Positions 11,811 through 20,332 of a DNA stretch of 64,000 bases are shown piece by piece. Each line of letters opens with the position of its first letter. The first letter of the stretch is position 1. Source of the stretch: Agrypnia vestita. Its lineage: Eukaryota > Arthropoda > Insecta > Trichoptera > Phryganeidae. Location: the NCBI GenBank assembly GCA_016648135.1, contig JADDOH010000132.1, forward strand, positions 248,001 through 312,000. The letters run 5' to 3'. Position numbers and translations under genes: made by a program. The notes beneath the pieces were generated by a model. The model worked only from the letters and a program-made list of their open reading frames with translations, did no database searches and was not told where the DNA came from.

Positions 11811-12789
11811 GAAATAGTGAAGTAATAATATAATGAAAATAAGTGACAATAAAACAAAGGCATAATTAGTTACTCATGTGAAATTTCATGCATATCCTGT
11901 GTCGCAGAACATTTTATACGAGTGTTATATTAATTAAATATTGCGATGCTGAAAAATATTCACTCGCATTCTTAATTAGTTCATATGTAAATTTTCATTA
12001 TATTTGTAATTGCTTTATTTTTTGTGTGTATATAAATATTACTGTAAATAATTAAAAATGTAAAGAAAAACTGAAACATGGGGAGATTAAAGTCCCAAAT
12101 GCAAAGCTTTAATAATGTAAAAAATACATTTCCCGTTACGACTGTTTACATCTAATTGTGGAGCTAATTGCGGACAATTATGCGCAATATGGCCGCGAGT
12201 GGCGACCGGCGTACAACACTTTCCGAATATATTATTCCTCGTGGCTATAATTGTTGTAAAATAATAATTACAGTACCGGCGCCGCCATCGGCTTTCAGAT
12301 ATATTAAATCTATAATTACACATTGCGGCACAATCTCGCGTGTGTTGTGTAATAACTCCGGAGTAGAAAAAACGCATAGGAACACGGCGACAGACTGTAA
12401 AACCAATTGGGAATGGAGATTCCGAACAAATGAGAGTTGCCACGTGCTACGTTCAAACGTGCGTTTCCGTCTCCTGTCGATCTGAAAATCATCAACGCGC
12501 GAGCTCCGTAGATGCGCACGGTGATAGTCAAAATAATCAGTTGACATTCGAGAGTACATCTTTTTCGTTCTGAATTTTTAATGCCAACCATCGTCACTTC
12601 AAAAAAATTTTTTTTTTCATTTTCAATTTAATACCACGACAAAAGCTTTCAGAAAACCTTATTTTCATTTTATTTATTTAAATAATATGTACAAAAAAAT
12701 TCTTTTTCTACATAAAATCATTATTATATATAAACATTAAATAAATTAAAAAAATGTTTTCTTTCCCATGAATATATATTATGCATATA
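11811..12789. other. Unassigned, with a GC-balanced island at 12130-12560
   Basis: 12130-12560 has few stop codons on either strand, so overlapping frames of 93-118 codons arise on both. None shows a domain, and they contradict one another. This is best read as single-copy, possibly conserved non-coding DNA. The flanks are AT-rich. Confidence 0.35.
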
Positions 12790-14075
12790 TTAGGTCCTTA
12801 CATATGAAATTGGCGTTTAGTATGGGAGGAACATAAAGCCAATTTTTTTTTATTATAATATATTTATTTATCAAAGTATGTACCATTGCTATCTATGCAC
12901 TTTTGCCATCTCGTAGGTAGTTCATCGATCCCTTTACTAAAAAAACCATTCGGACGGGAATCAATAAAATCTTTGAAGGCGGTTTGGACTGCCCCATCGG
13001 AGTTGAATTTTTTCCTTTGCAAGAAGTTATCCAAATTTCGAAAAAAATGGTAATCTGTTGAGGCAAGGTCCGGAGAGTACGGTGGATGTCTTAGACATTC
13101 CAATTGAAGCTCCTCTAATTTGGTAGCCGTCTGTTGTGCAGTGTGTGGTCTAGCGTTATCATGAAGCAGCAGTGGCCTAGAGCGATTAACCAGCCTCGGT
13201 TGTTTAGCAGCTAGCTTTTCCATCATGGTTTACAGTTGCTGACAATAGACATCTGCCGTAATCGTCTGGCCAGATTTAAGAAAGCTGTAGTGAACGACAC
13301 CAGCACTAGTCCACCAAACGCTCACAAGTAACTTTTTTGGAGTCAATTTTCGCTTGGGGCAATGGTTTGGCTGGTTCGGCAGGGTTCAGCCATTGCGATG
13401 AGCGCTTCCGATTATCGTACAGGATCCACTTTTCATCACAGGTAATGATTCGATTTAAAATCCCTTCATTATTGTGCCGGTTGAGTAATGCAACGCAGCA
13501 GTCAACGCGCGTTTGTTGATTTGCTTCACTCAATTCGTGAGGTACCCACCTTTCAAGCTTTTTCACCTTACCAATTTGCTTCAAGTGGATTAAAACAGTT
13601 TTATCACTAACACCGCAGCCTGCAGCTAACTCGGATGTGGTTTGCGATGGATCCGCTTCCACAATAGCCTTCAATTCTTCATTATCAACTTTGGTCTCCG
13701 GCCGTCCACGGGGCTTGTTCTGCAGGTCGAAATTTCCAAAACGAAAACGTTGGAACCAAAAACGCACTGTGTTTTCTTTTGCGGCACCGTCGCCATACAC
13801 ATCATTAATCCTTCGAGCCGTTTCTGCAGCACAGGTGCCACGATGGAACTCGTACTCGTAAATAACGCGATATTTCAAGTTTTTCATTTTGTAAACTGAG
13901 TGACGCAAAGAAAAAAACAATTGAAGAAAAAACAATTGAATTATAATTTTCAAAACACAAATACATGAGTAAATAGCTGTATAAATTTGGATTTGGAATT
14001 CCTAACCAAAGAAAAGATATTTGAGATCAAATTTGCCAGTACGGCAAAACGCCAATTTCATATGTAAGGACCTAA
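12790..14075 (-). mobile_element. Mariner element, copy 1 (Mar-1), full length
   Basis: A 1286-bp element with matching terminal inverted repeats TTAGGTCCTTACATATGAAA... at 12790 and the complement ending at 14075, continuing as ATTGGCGTTT. Each end is flanked by TA (12788-12789 and 14076-14077), the mariner target duplication. One transposase gene fills the minus strand. By eye it differs from copy 2 (48842-50127) at about 17 substitutions and 4 single-base indels, so both inserted recently. It lies next to the hammerhead-like motifs at 14.1-14.3 kb. Confidence 0.95.
12864..13887 (-). pseudogene. Mariner transposase, inactivated (copy 1)
   Basis: Would encode about 340 residues, the normal mariner length. 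It would start at ATG 13885-13887 (MKNLKYRV); in-frame codons upstream only reach into the leader. Seen in order: paired HTH region (residues about 1-110, with a GRPE linker near 61-64), WVPHEL (114-119), first catalytic Asp in TCDEKW (151), second in LLHDN (243), third in the YSPDL...TD block (278), giving DD34D. It resembles the cecropia-type mariners related to the transposase part of SETMAR. Broken by one extra A at 13361-13362 (about residue 176) and by a CAA-to-TAA stop at 13230-13232 (about residue 219). Confidence 0.93.
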
Positions 14076-14116
14076 TATAAGTGCACTGCTTTGTGTTTAT
14101 TGTTTAGTTATTAAGT

Positions 14117-14156
14117 TGCCCTGATGAAGCTTAAGTTTAAGCGAAACCGGTTGGCA
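14117..14156 (+). ncRNA. Hammerhead-ribozyme-like motif c
   Basis: Order on the plus strand: TGCC (14117-14120), CTGATGA (14121-14127), spacer A, hairpin GCTTAAGTTTAAGC, GAAAC (14143-14147), CG, GT, T, then GGCA (14153-14156) complementary to TGCC. This fits stem I, core, stem II, GAA, a minimal AC/GT stem III and H17 = T, with inferred cleavage after 14152. An AATAAA lies shortly downstream, and GTGGTTTAATACAAAG is shared with motif a. No evidence of activity is available here. Confidence 0.6.
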
Positions 14157-14247
14157 CAAAAATAAATCGTGGTTTAATACAAAGAAAAGTGTTTTTAATT
14201 TAATTTATATAAATCAACTTTGTAAACACTACTTATTTATTGAAAAA

Positions 14248-14288
14248 ATTCAACATGTTTCGAAGCCAATGGCTTCTTCGTCAGGATA
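14248..14288 (-). ncRNA. Hammerhead-like motif f (degenerate stem I)
   Basis: Minus strand: CTGACGA (complement of 14278-14284; CTGANGA is the allowed core), spacer A, hairpin GAAGCC/GGCTTC, GAAAC, AT, GTT. The outer helix keeps only two pairs, so stem I is broken. It faces motif c about 90 bp away, which suggests an inverted pair of element ends. An AATAAATAA follows on the minus strand. Confidence 0.45.
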
Positions 14289-14580
14289 ACAAAAAATAAA
14301 ATTTAAAAATCGAAGTATAGATCAAAATATTAAAAATTTGTAATGTATGGAAAATGATAATATAAAGTAGGTACCTACTTAACATGAAAATAAATTTAAA
14401 AGATGACTATTTTCAAAAAGGATCTGATTATTTATAACATTCAATTTACTATTTACACTCTTTCTTATTTCCAAAATTTTTAATTTATCAAATTGTGATT
14501 CTGTATAATTTGTATGTAAAAAAGTGTTTTTATTTATTTTAATCTAAAATTTGGCTTGAATTTGCAAAAATGCTCTGGAA
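14289..14580. other. No feature recognised
   Basis: AT-rich DNA with a GTAGGTACCTACTTA palindromic patch at about 14368-14382, a sequence style frequent in Lepidoptera. Confidence 0.4.
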
Positions 14581-15115
14581 TTGCTAGTATGTCACACGAA
14601 AAATTGTCTGGACTGCAAACGGTCTGGAAGATTCTTTAAAGCGTGTTCAGAGAAAAGACTCAGGATGGATCTCCTCACCGCTCGATGCCGCAATGAAACT
14701 CTCCTTCACGCAAGACCATCACCGACAGCGAGCCGCAGAATCAATCTGCCCTGGACACGGAATCAAAATGCCCCACCGGCAATCTCGCCGATCGGTTCCG
14801 CCATTTTAGCGAGATTTGTTTTGGCGGGGTTCGTTGTTTTGGCGGGATTCGCTCCGGCCGGGAGGGAGGTGTGAAGCGAACTAACGAGCGGCTACCTCGG
14901 CCGCCAGGCGGCGCGGCGGGTTTTGTTTTTTAATTTGGCCCGGGAACGTCTGGCGAGTATGAGCCGTGAGTAATCGATTTCGCTTTACGGCCGGTTTCGG
15001 GAGGAATGCGCGGAGCTGACCTATGACGTCACCGGCTCGCGGCGCGCGGAGGCGCGGCGTGCGCCATTTCGGTGGCGCTCTTCTTGCGCCCGGCAATGCG
15101 CAAACATTATTTTAA
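14581..15115 (+). other. CpG-rich island with an uncharacterised open frame
   Basis: 14581-14874 is open for 97 codons with no ATG at its start. Its beginning has a Cys pattern (C-x4-C-x2-CKRSGRFFKAC) that only loosely recalls a zinc finger. 14800-15110 is strongly CpG-rich and contains a TGACGTCA palindrome (15025-15032), the consensus CREB/ATF site. Could be a promoter or first exon of an unrecognised gene, or an undermethylated GC island. No homolog is recognised. Confidence 0.3.
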
Positions 15116-15261
15116 GGCCCAACAAATGCATATTAAATTTATAAATATATTTTTAAAAAATTTATCAATATTTAAATAATTATTTTTAATAAAACAGTGC
15201 TAAAGTATACAGTACCTAAAAAATACATAAGTACACAATAAATTTTGGAATAAACGTTTTT
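15116..15261. other. AT-rich spacer
   Basis: Abrupt change from the CpG-rich island to AT-rich DNA. No feature. Confidence 0.4.
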
Positions 15262-15468
15262 TCTTCTTCTTCTTCTTGTGTCCTACCCGTTCAAAGGACG
15301 TTGAATAATATTTACTGCGGCGCGGAATTATCCTACAGTAGATTGGAAAAAACCACTGCCTTAGGTTTTCAGCTATGATGTTCTCCCTTTTCCAGGGTCC
15401 TGACTTCCGGCAATCTTTCCCTGCATCATGAGATACAAGATCTCGTACTACATTCCCAGTGGTCGAAA
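15262..15468 (-). pseudogene. LINE-C copy 1: LINE C-terminal fragment
   Basis: Minus strand: TACGAGATCTTGTATCTCAT, ATGCAGGGAAAGATTGCCGG and a GAAGAAGAAGAAGAA tail. These match the LINE ends at 24418-24800 and 27190-27435 (protein block KYEIL-LIMQGKIAG). Several stops and frameshifts; only the last 60 or so codons remain. Confidence 0.7.
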
Positions 15469-15779
15469 ATAAATATCACTGTTTTATAAGAGTTAACACT
15501 TACACACAACGGAAATAAAATGGAACGAACAATTCGTATTACAAAACAAAAACTACATGAAATTAGCACCTAACCATATTATAACCCAACGAAACTAGAT
15601 GAAAGAACTCATCTTATGCTGTGAAACAAGTAAGATTGACAACTTGAGAACTTAAAAAATCCATTCATTCAATGTTAGGGGAATCCCCGATAATAGAGTG
15701 CGTAGGTGTGTTCGAATAGACGGTGAACAGCAAAACCGTAATTTGCGTTTCGTTCAGTTAAAAATGGTTTGTTTTTAAT
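15469..15779. other. No feature recognised
   Basis: Unassigned DNA between a LINE end and a palindromic repeat. Confidence 0.4.
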
Positions 15780-15873
15780 ATTCGTGATGATATTCGGCGA
15801 ATACGAATATTCGGTAAATATTTAATATTCGGCGAATACGAATATTTGTATTCGTATTCTTTGCATCACTAAT
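15780..15873. repeat. Palindromic GAATACGAATATTCGG repeats, possible hAT remnant
   Basis: Two direct copies of ATATTCGGCGAATACGAATA about 40 bp apart, each partly self-complementary. The right edge reads TTTGCATCACTAA on the plus strand (TTAGTGATGCAAA on the minus), similar to the terminal repeat of some hAT elements. The left end was not found. Class uncertain. Confidence 0.35.
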
Positions 15874-16251
15874 TTTAAGGTTCATATTAAAAATAAATTT
15901 TATTCGAAAATAAAAAAAAAACAAATGGCCGCTTTACGTCTATTACCGTGGAACTCTTCCTCCGTGGCTGATATGCAATTCCCCCCTTCCCCCGGTGCAC
16001 GGCTGTTCAAGACAGAAAATAATATTTATTTATTTATTTTATTTATCTTAATTATTTAGTTCCACACATAATGTTGTGTAGGCTAATACATGATTTCTTA
16101 ACGAGAATACTTTTTTCCAAAAATTCAAGAATTTCAGAAGAGCCAAGACCTTCAGCACCAAAATGAACTTTATATTTCTGTATGCATGCATACCTTTGGG
16201 TTATGTGACATAGTTATTAGAGAGTTATTACGGTTGATAGATATATTTATG
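15874..16251. other. AT-rich, with a probable LINE tail on the minus strand
   Basis: 16020-16085 read on the minus strand ends in ATAAATAAAATAAATAAATA after ATGTGTGGAACTAAATAA, a LINE-type 3' end. No ORF part is kept. Confidence 0.35.
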
Positions 16252-16481
16252 TGTTAAATGAAACGGATATTTTAAACGAACCGTATATTTTACTGAGAAG
16301 CAAATCTCGACGTTTCACTGTAATCTTATCCAGCGTCATCGGGAGAGCGTCCTATCACCGCGGGGGTGGAGGTTGAACTGATAGGAGGCCGAGGTGGATG
16401 GATAAGACTTCCGCGAAACGAGATTTTCTTCTAAGTGAAATATACGATTAATATATTAAGTAAAAAAATATTCATTTAACA
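16252..16481. mobile_element. Foldback element FB-16 with GC-rich centre
   Basis: Imperfect inverted arms of about 80 bp (16252-16333 and 16400-16481) share TGTTAAATGAA, CGTATATTT, AATCTCG and CTTATCC on opposite strands. The 66-bp centre is GC-rich and holds its own small inverted repeat (CTATCA...TGATAG). The left arm contains hammerhead-like motif h. Non-coding; the mobiliser is unknown. Confidence 0.55.
16305..16346 (-). ncRNA. Hammerhead-ribozyme-like motif h
   Basis: Minus strand: TCTC, CCGATGA (one change from CTGATGA), spacer C, hairpin GCTG/CAGT with a 10-nt loop, GAAAC, GTC, then GAGA complementary to TCTC. H17 would be C and cleavage would fall between 16309 and 16308. The U4-to-C change probably lowers or abolishes activity. 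Confidence 0.5.
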
Positions 16482-16604
16482 CGTGCATAAGTGAGTGACA
16501 ACTTAATATTAATACATTTTTTAATTATAAGAGTCTCACTTGTATGCAAGTCTTTAAATGGTAGCTACTGGGCTTTTATGACTGGTATTTGCTGGCTTGT
16601 GTGA

Positions 16605-16690
16605 TCACTTTACACAGTACAACGTTCAACAATTCCACTGTAAGAATATCCATACATTATCAAAAATTTGAAAGTTGTAGGTATATATTA
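16605..16690 (-). repeat. Dispersed repeat R2, fragment
   Basis: Minus strand reads TTTGATAATGTATGG, GTGGAATT, GAACGTTG and GTGTAAAGTGATCAC, matching the middle of R2 at 22835-23165 and 46840-47135. Confidence 0.55.
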
Positions 16691-16714
16691 ATGTCTTATT
16701 TTACAGTTAATACT

Positions 16715-16758
16715 GAACCCTGATGAAGACTCGGCTGTGAGTTGAAACCAGTTGGTTT
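16715..16758 (+). ncRNA. Hammerhead-ribozyme-like motif a
   Basis: GAACC (16715-16719), CTGATGA (16720-16726), spacer A, hairpin GACTC/GAGTT, GAAAC (16744-16748), CA, GTT, then GGTTT (16754-16758), which pairs with GAACC through one G-T wobble. H17 = T with inferred cleavage after 16753. The 3' flank AATAAAGTGGTGTTATACAA resembles that of motif c. Core intact; stem I 5 bp; stem III minimal. Confidence 0.62.
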
Positions 16759-16859
16759 AAACTCAATAAAGTGGTGTTATACAAAGAGTTATGTGAAAAA
16801 AAGTCTTATTTTAAAAATTTGAAGAATCTGTTTTATAGCTAGATATAGTAAAAATATAT

Positions 16860-17290
16860 ATATAACACGTTTCATTCAGCGCTTTATCGTGTAGGAACGC
16901 GTCCTGAGCGCTAAACGAGGTCCTACTGCACTCGTTCAGATTTCAATGAGAAGCATAAAAATGGAGTTGTTTCAGGATGGCGCGGGGGTCGGCCCGGGAA
17001 GGGCAGAGCGCGCTGCCGCTGTGTCTGGCTGATCCGAGGATGGGAGACGGAGACGGAGGCCGGAGCCATCAGCGAGCGGGCCCGCGCTGAGTTATGCGCC
17101 TTCAGGTGTGCGGGTTTATGGCCCATTTGCATCCGACTGCTGAACACTGGTCATCTGTAACGTGTAGCGTGCGGCTCCTGCCGCGGCGTGCGGCCTATCA
17201 GGTTACAGGATGAATGAGTGGCGGCGCTCCGGCATCGCTGCTTCCCCCTGTATTCTGTTTCATTTCAGGCCAAGGATGAGGCGAACACTA
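16860..17290. other. GC-rich single-copy island
   Basis: 16975-17270 is GC-rich with no repeat partner here. A pyrimidine run followed by ATTTCAG at 17264-17270 could be a 3' splice site, with an open frame of about 30 codons after it (AKDEANTRTMFSILADG, then a stop at 17359-17361). No homology is recognised. Candidate exon or conserved non-coding DNA. Confidence 0.25.
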
Positions 17291-17984
17291 GAACCATGTT
17301 TAGCATCCTGGCAGACGGCATAAATATTGATATGATAAACGGACATAATGACAGATTTTGAAATAACCTTCTGTAATGTAGGTAGGTACACGTCTACTAT
17401 TACCGAAAATAACATTATTTCAGTAATAAACTAAGTTTTACGCAAATGACTGCATTTTCATCTGCCAATTTTTAATTTCGCGCAAAAACATCCGCAGGTG
17501 TTGTGCCTAAGCCTAAGTATACATTGTATTGTGTCTATGACAACAGTTCAAGAGACACGGTGATGGTTACTTAGGCGTGACATCATTCGTTCTCACTGCT
17601 GTTTCAGATAAAATGGCCGAATGCAGAATTTTATACTTTTATTTTATTAAAAATCTTATTAATCTCAATGTGTATATTAAAACTGGATCCTTTTTTGGAA
17701 TCCTTTCAAAATAATTTCTTCTCTAAAATCACTTATTCTTTAATACTGTCATCATGCCTATTGTAAGAATGCGGCTGACATTTCGGCCACGCTCAGCAAC
17801 TGAAGCTAAATGGCCGTGTATTGGATTAGGTCACGTCCTCTCTCCAAATGCGTTTGTGCGCAGATTAGTTTATCCAAATTCTTATAATGGTCATATGTGT
17901 ATCAATAATTCATAATTTGTACAGTGTGCGTATTATAATATGTACCTTTAGCAATTTGATAGTTTGATTTCGGAATTGCTGAAT
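17291..17984. other. No feature recognised
   Basis: Mixed AT-rich DNA. No repeat partner or coding remnant found. Confidence 0.4.
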
Positions 17985-18205
17985 GAACTGTAACAATCTT
18001 CTTTGTATAGTTTTCTGGGATATTCTGCGTGTATATGTGACCTATCTAGCCAACGTTTCGGATCCCATTGCAGGGTCCATCATCAGGGCTGATGGTGGAC
18101 CCTGCAATGATCATTTTGGCCAGAGAGGTCACATATACACGGCAGAATATCCCAGAAAACTATACACAGAAGATTTTGAACGGCCGTGAAAACCTAAGAA
18201 CATTT
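17985..18205. mobile_element. Foldback element FB-18, copy 1
   Basis: Near-palindrome with arms of about 85 bp: TATAGTTTTCTGGGATATTC on the left, its complement on the right, axis near 18088. The right flank GGCCGTGAAAACCTAAGAAC is shared, inverted, with the copy at 47890-48215, so the element extends past the palindrome. The left arm carries hammerhead-like motif e; the right arm carries a decayed mate that has lost the GAAAC box. Confidence 0.65.
18048..18090 (-). ncRNA. Hammerhead-ribozyme-like motif e
   Basis: Minus strand: AGCC, CTGATGA, spacer T, hairpin GGACCC/GGGATCC with a bulged A, GAAAC, GTT, then GGCT complementary to AGCC. H17 = T, inferred cleavage between 18052 and 18051. Stem III is only AC/GT with no loop, so activity would need a dimer, as proposed for similar minimal hammerheads. 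Confidence 0.6.
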
Positions 18206-18339
18206 TTGAACTGTAACAATTTTATATGTAACCAAAATTCTAATTTGAATTTCTTACTTCCTAGTTTGAATAATTTAATCAAATATTTTTATTAAGGTAA
18301 GTAAATAATTGACTTACCATCGCATCAATTTCTGCAGGG
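18206..18339. other. AT-rich spacer
   Basis: No feature seen. Confidence 0.4.
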
Positions 18340-18460
18340 GCTGTCAGAGAGTATAGAGCGTCACATTTTTCAGTCCTGACAAGACTCTCGCCTCATCTAT
18401 ATACATACATCCTCTCGTGCAAGCTCATCAATTGATGAGGCTTCTAGCAGAAGCATGATC
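18340..18460 (-). pseudogene. LINE-D copy 2: RTE-like C-terminal fragment
   Basis: Minus strand has GAGGATGTATGTATATAGAT and a frame reading RGCMYIDEARVLSGLKN, aligning with RRCMNVDEAKLMCQDR of 1438-1652. About 40 codons, heavily decayed. Confidence 0.45.
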
Positions 18461-18536
18461 CAGTATGTGGCTTATTACCTACCCATACCATAACCATTAC
18501 CCAGAAACATTGTCCAGTACTATCGTATTGGACAAT

Positions 18537-19165
18537 GTTTCTTAACCTTTGCGTCACCGCGACCCAAAATTCTGTCGATTGGCATATTTGAGTCACGAAA
18601 TATTCTCAATATAACGGGAGTCTCGTAGCTAGTGACGAAATATTTGGGGGAGTCTTCTTTATTCAATTTTGAATAGAACATATTATTTACACTTTGGCTG
18701 AAATGTCGACAGTTACGAAGATAAGCGACATCAAAGTTTACATTGTACAACGTTAGATAATCATGAAAGTAATTAATATCGAAAATCAAAAATTCATTCG
18801 CCCTGATACAAATAAAATAAAATGACTAAAAATACATATATTTTCAGATTTTTGTCATTTTATTTGACTAGTGTTAAAACGAGTGAATTTTTGATATTAA
18901 ATTTAAGTCACAGTAATAGTCCAGTGTTTTACAAAATATTAGTCGGAAATATTGAAAAAAATGTAAACTTTAATGCCGTTTATCTGCGTAACGTCGACAT
19001 TTCACCCAAAGTGTAAAGAATATTTATTTTTGAAAATTGAATGAACAAGACTTTCATAAAGTTTTTGCTATTAGCTTCGAGTCACCCTGAATATAAAATA
19101 AATTTTTAATGTGCGCGTTATTTTTTTCACTCGTCTTAGGTCAAAAGGGTCAAGAAACGCTGGTA
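18537..19165. mobile_element. Large foldback element FB-19 (arms about 290 bp)
   Basis: The left arm (18537-18815) and right arm (18825-19165) are inverted copies. Both encode AYLRN-like text on opposite strands because they share ATTTACACTTTGG(G/C)TGAAAT, GTCGAC, AAAGTTTACATT and TCAAAAATTCA(C/T)TCG. The outer ends read TTTCTTAACCTTTGCG and TTTCTTGACCCTTTTG. TTAA plus CC(C)TTT hints at a piggyBac-type end, but the similarity continues outside the TTAA, so the true boundary is open. Non-coding. Confidence 0.6.
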
Positions 19166-19260
19166 TAGGGAGTTCAGAAGACTTCAAACACTTTATCACA
19201 GAGTCCTAAATGTTCGATGATCCAACTTTACAGTAATTAATCCAATTTTTTCTTCCGCAG

Positions 19261-19361
19261 GTCGATTCGTGACACGCCTCACGTTTTCGGGGGACACCAT
19301 TGTTTGGGAGACCGGCGGGTGGATTCCTAGGATGCTTTCCATAGAACTAGAGTTAGCTCAG
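19261..19361 (+). other. Candidate exon (speculative)
   Basis: A strong 3' splice signal (CCAATTTTTTCTTCCGCAG at 19242-19260) precedes a frame that stays open for 33 codons (RFVTRLTFSGDTIVWETGG, then WIPRMLSIELELAQ) and runs into CAG|GTCTGA, a weak donor. The exon would be 101 nt. No family is recognised, and the surrounding 19260-19640 is GC-richer than average. Could equally be chance in a conserved non-coding block. Confidence 0.2.
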
Positions 19362-20150
19362 GTCTGAAAAAACGTCCAGGAATTCCCGCGGAATGCACGA
19401 AACATAATCGGCTACAAAGGGAAGAGGAGTGCAGCGTAATGAGTTACTGCGCGGCCGGATTCCTCCACCGCTTGTGTCTCTGTGAGACGTCATGTCACCA
19501 GTGTTTGTGGAGAGACCTCTCACGGTTGACGAAGTACTTAGTTTTGTATCGCCCGGGTCTCGGCCACATTTGTATGGATGCTTTGCTCGATGGAATTTGG
19601 CAATTTCGAGGAGTATTTTTTTTCCCATCTTCAAACATGCCCAAGCATTGTGGTACAGATGAATGAAGTCGTCTTCATTCGCGGTACTATGATTTAAAAA
19701 TGATAACGTTTATAAAATGATTAAAAAGTAATTTCATTAAAAAATATAAATAATTACCATGAGTTATTTATCATATTGTTTTTCATTAGAAGTATTTTTA
19801 GTCAATATGCGATTTAACTATAAATATTTACACGCGTAGCATTTAAGTCTCTATAAATCGACGGTCCCTTCGTAAACTTAGACATCTATAAAAAAAATAA
19901 TATAGGAGAGGTGTTTGAAATTAATTAATTTTTCTGAGAAAGGAAGATTTTTTAAACTTTGTATTTTGGAAGAGAGTTTTTTTCTATGTATTGGCACAAA
20001 AAACTCAATGATTTTTTGGTGTTCATCTGAGCTTACGTAGGTAATGTAGAAATATTATAATGATGAAGTTTAAGTTTTTTTAATGAATGAAAATGATATT
20101 CTAAGTAACATTTAACAAAAATGTGAAAGTAAAAGTAAACTTAAAAACGA
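19362..20150. other. Unassigned; GC-richer to 19640, then AT-rich
   Basis: Overlapping frames on both strands at 19353-19666 show no domain. The rest is AT-rich without a repeat partner. Confidence 0.35.
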
Positions 20151-20332
20151 GTAGCTTGTTGGTCTTGTGGTCAGGACTCTCGCCTGGTGATCCAAATGTC
20201 GCGGGTTCGAACCTCACTCCGGACCAGCAAGTTAGTCCTATTTTCATAGTACAAGCGTTTAGCTTAGTTTGAAAAAAGTAAGCATATTGATTTGACACGT
20301 ATTCCGTGTTCGCGTCTCTTTTTAAAAAAAAA
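20151..20332 (+). repeat. SINE1 full-length copy
   Basis: A tRNA-derived SINE of about 182 bp: A box TAGCTTGTTGG (20152-20162), B box GGTTCGAACCT (20204-20214), a body with CAAGTTAGTCCTATTTTCAT and ATTCCGTGTTCGCGTCTC, and a terminal A run (20324-20332). Transcribed by Pol III and mobilised by a partner LINE in living families. Aligns over its whole length with 31220-31399. Confidence 0.88.

Noticed and set aside
12087..12597. Five overlapping frames of 93-118 codons on both strands
   Set aside because: They overlap on opposite strands in one GC-balanced block with few stops, show no domain or consistent start, and contradict each other.
13337..13899. Plus-strand frames across mariner copy 1 (and 49566-49951 across copy 2)
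   Set aside because: They are the antisense shadow of the transposase gene; the minus strand has the real motifs.
14581..14874. Nuclear-receptor zinc finger
   Set aside because: Cys spacing does not match C4 zinc modules and no second finger follows.
16715..16758. Ordinary inverted repeat or Rho-type terminator
   Set aside because: The fixed CTGATGA and GAAAC boxes between two helices recur in eight places, so a plain hairpin does not explain it.
18822..19016. 64-codon plus-strand protein related to the 18520-18789 minus-strand frame
   Set aside because: The resemblance comes from inverted arms of a foldback element, not from two genes.
20204..20214. GGTTCGAACC as part of a genuine tRNA gene
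   Set aside because: The surrounding cloverleaf is incomplete and the same unit with body and A tail recurs at 31220, so it is a SINE.
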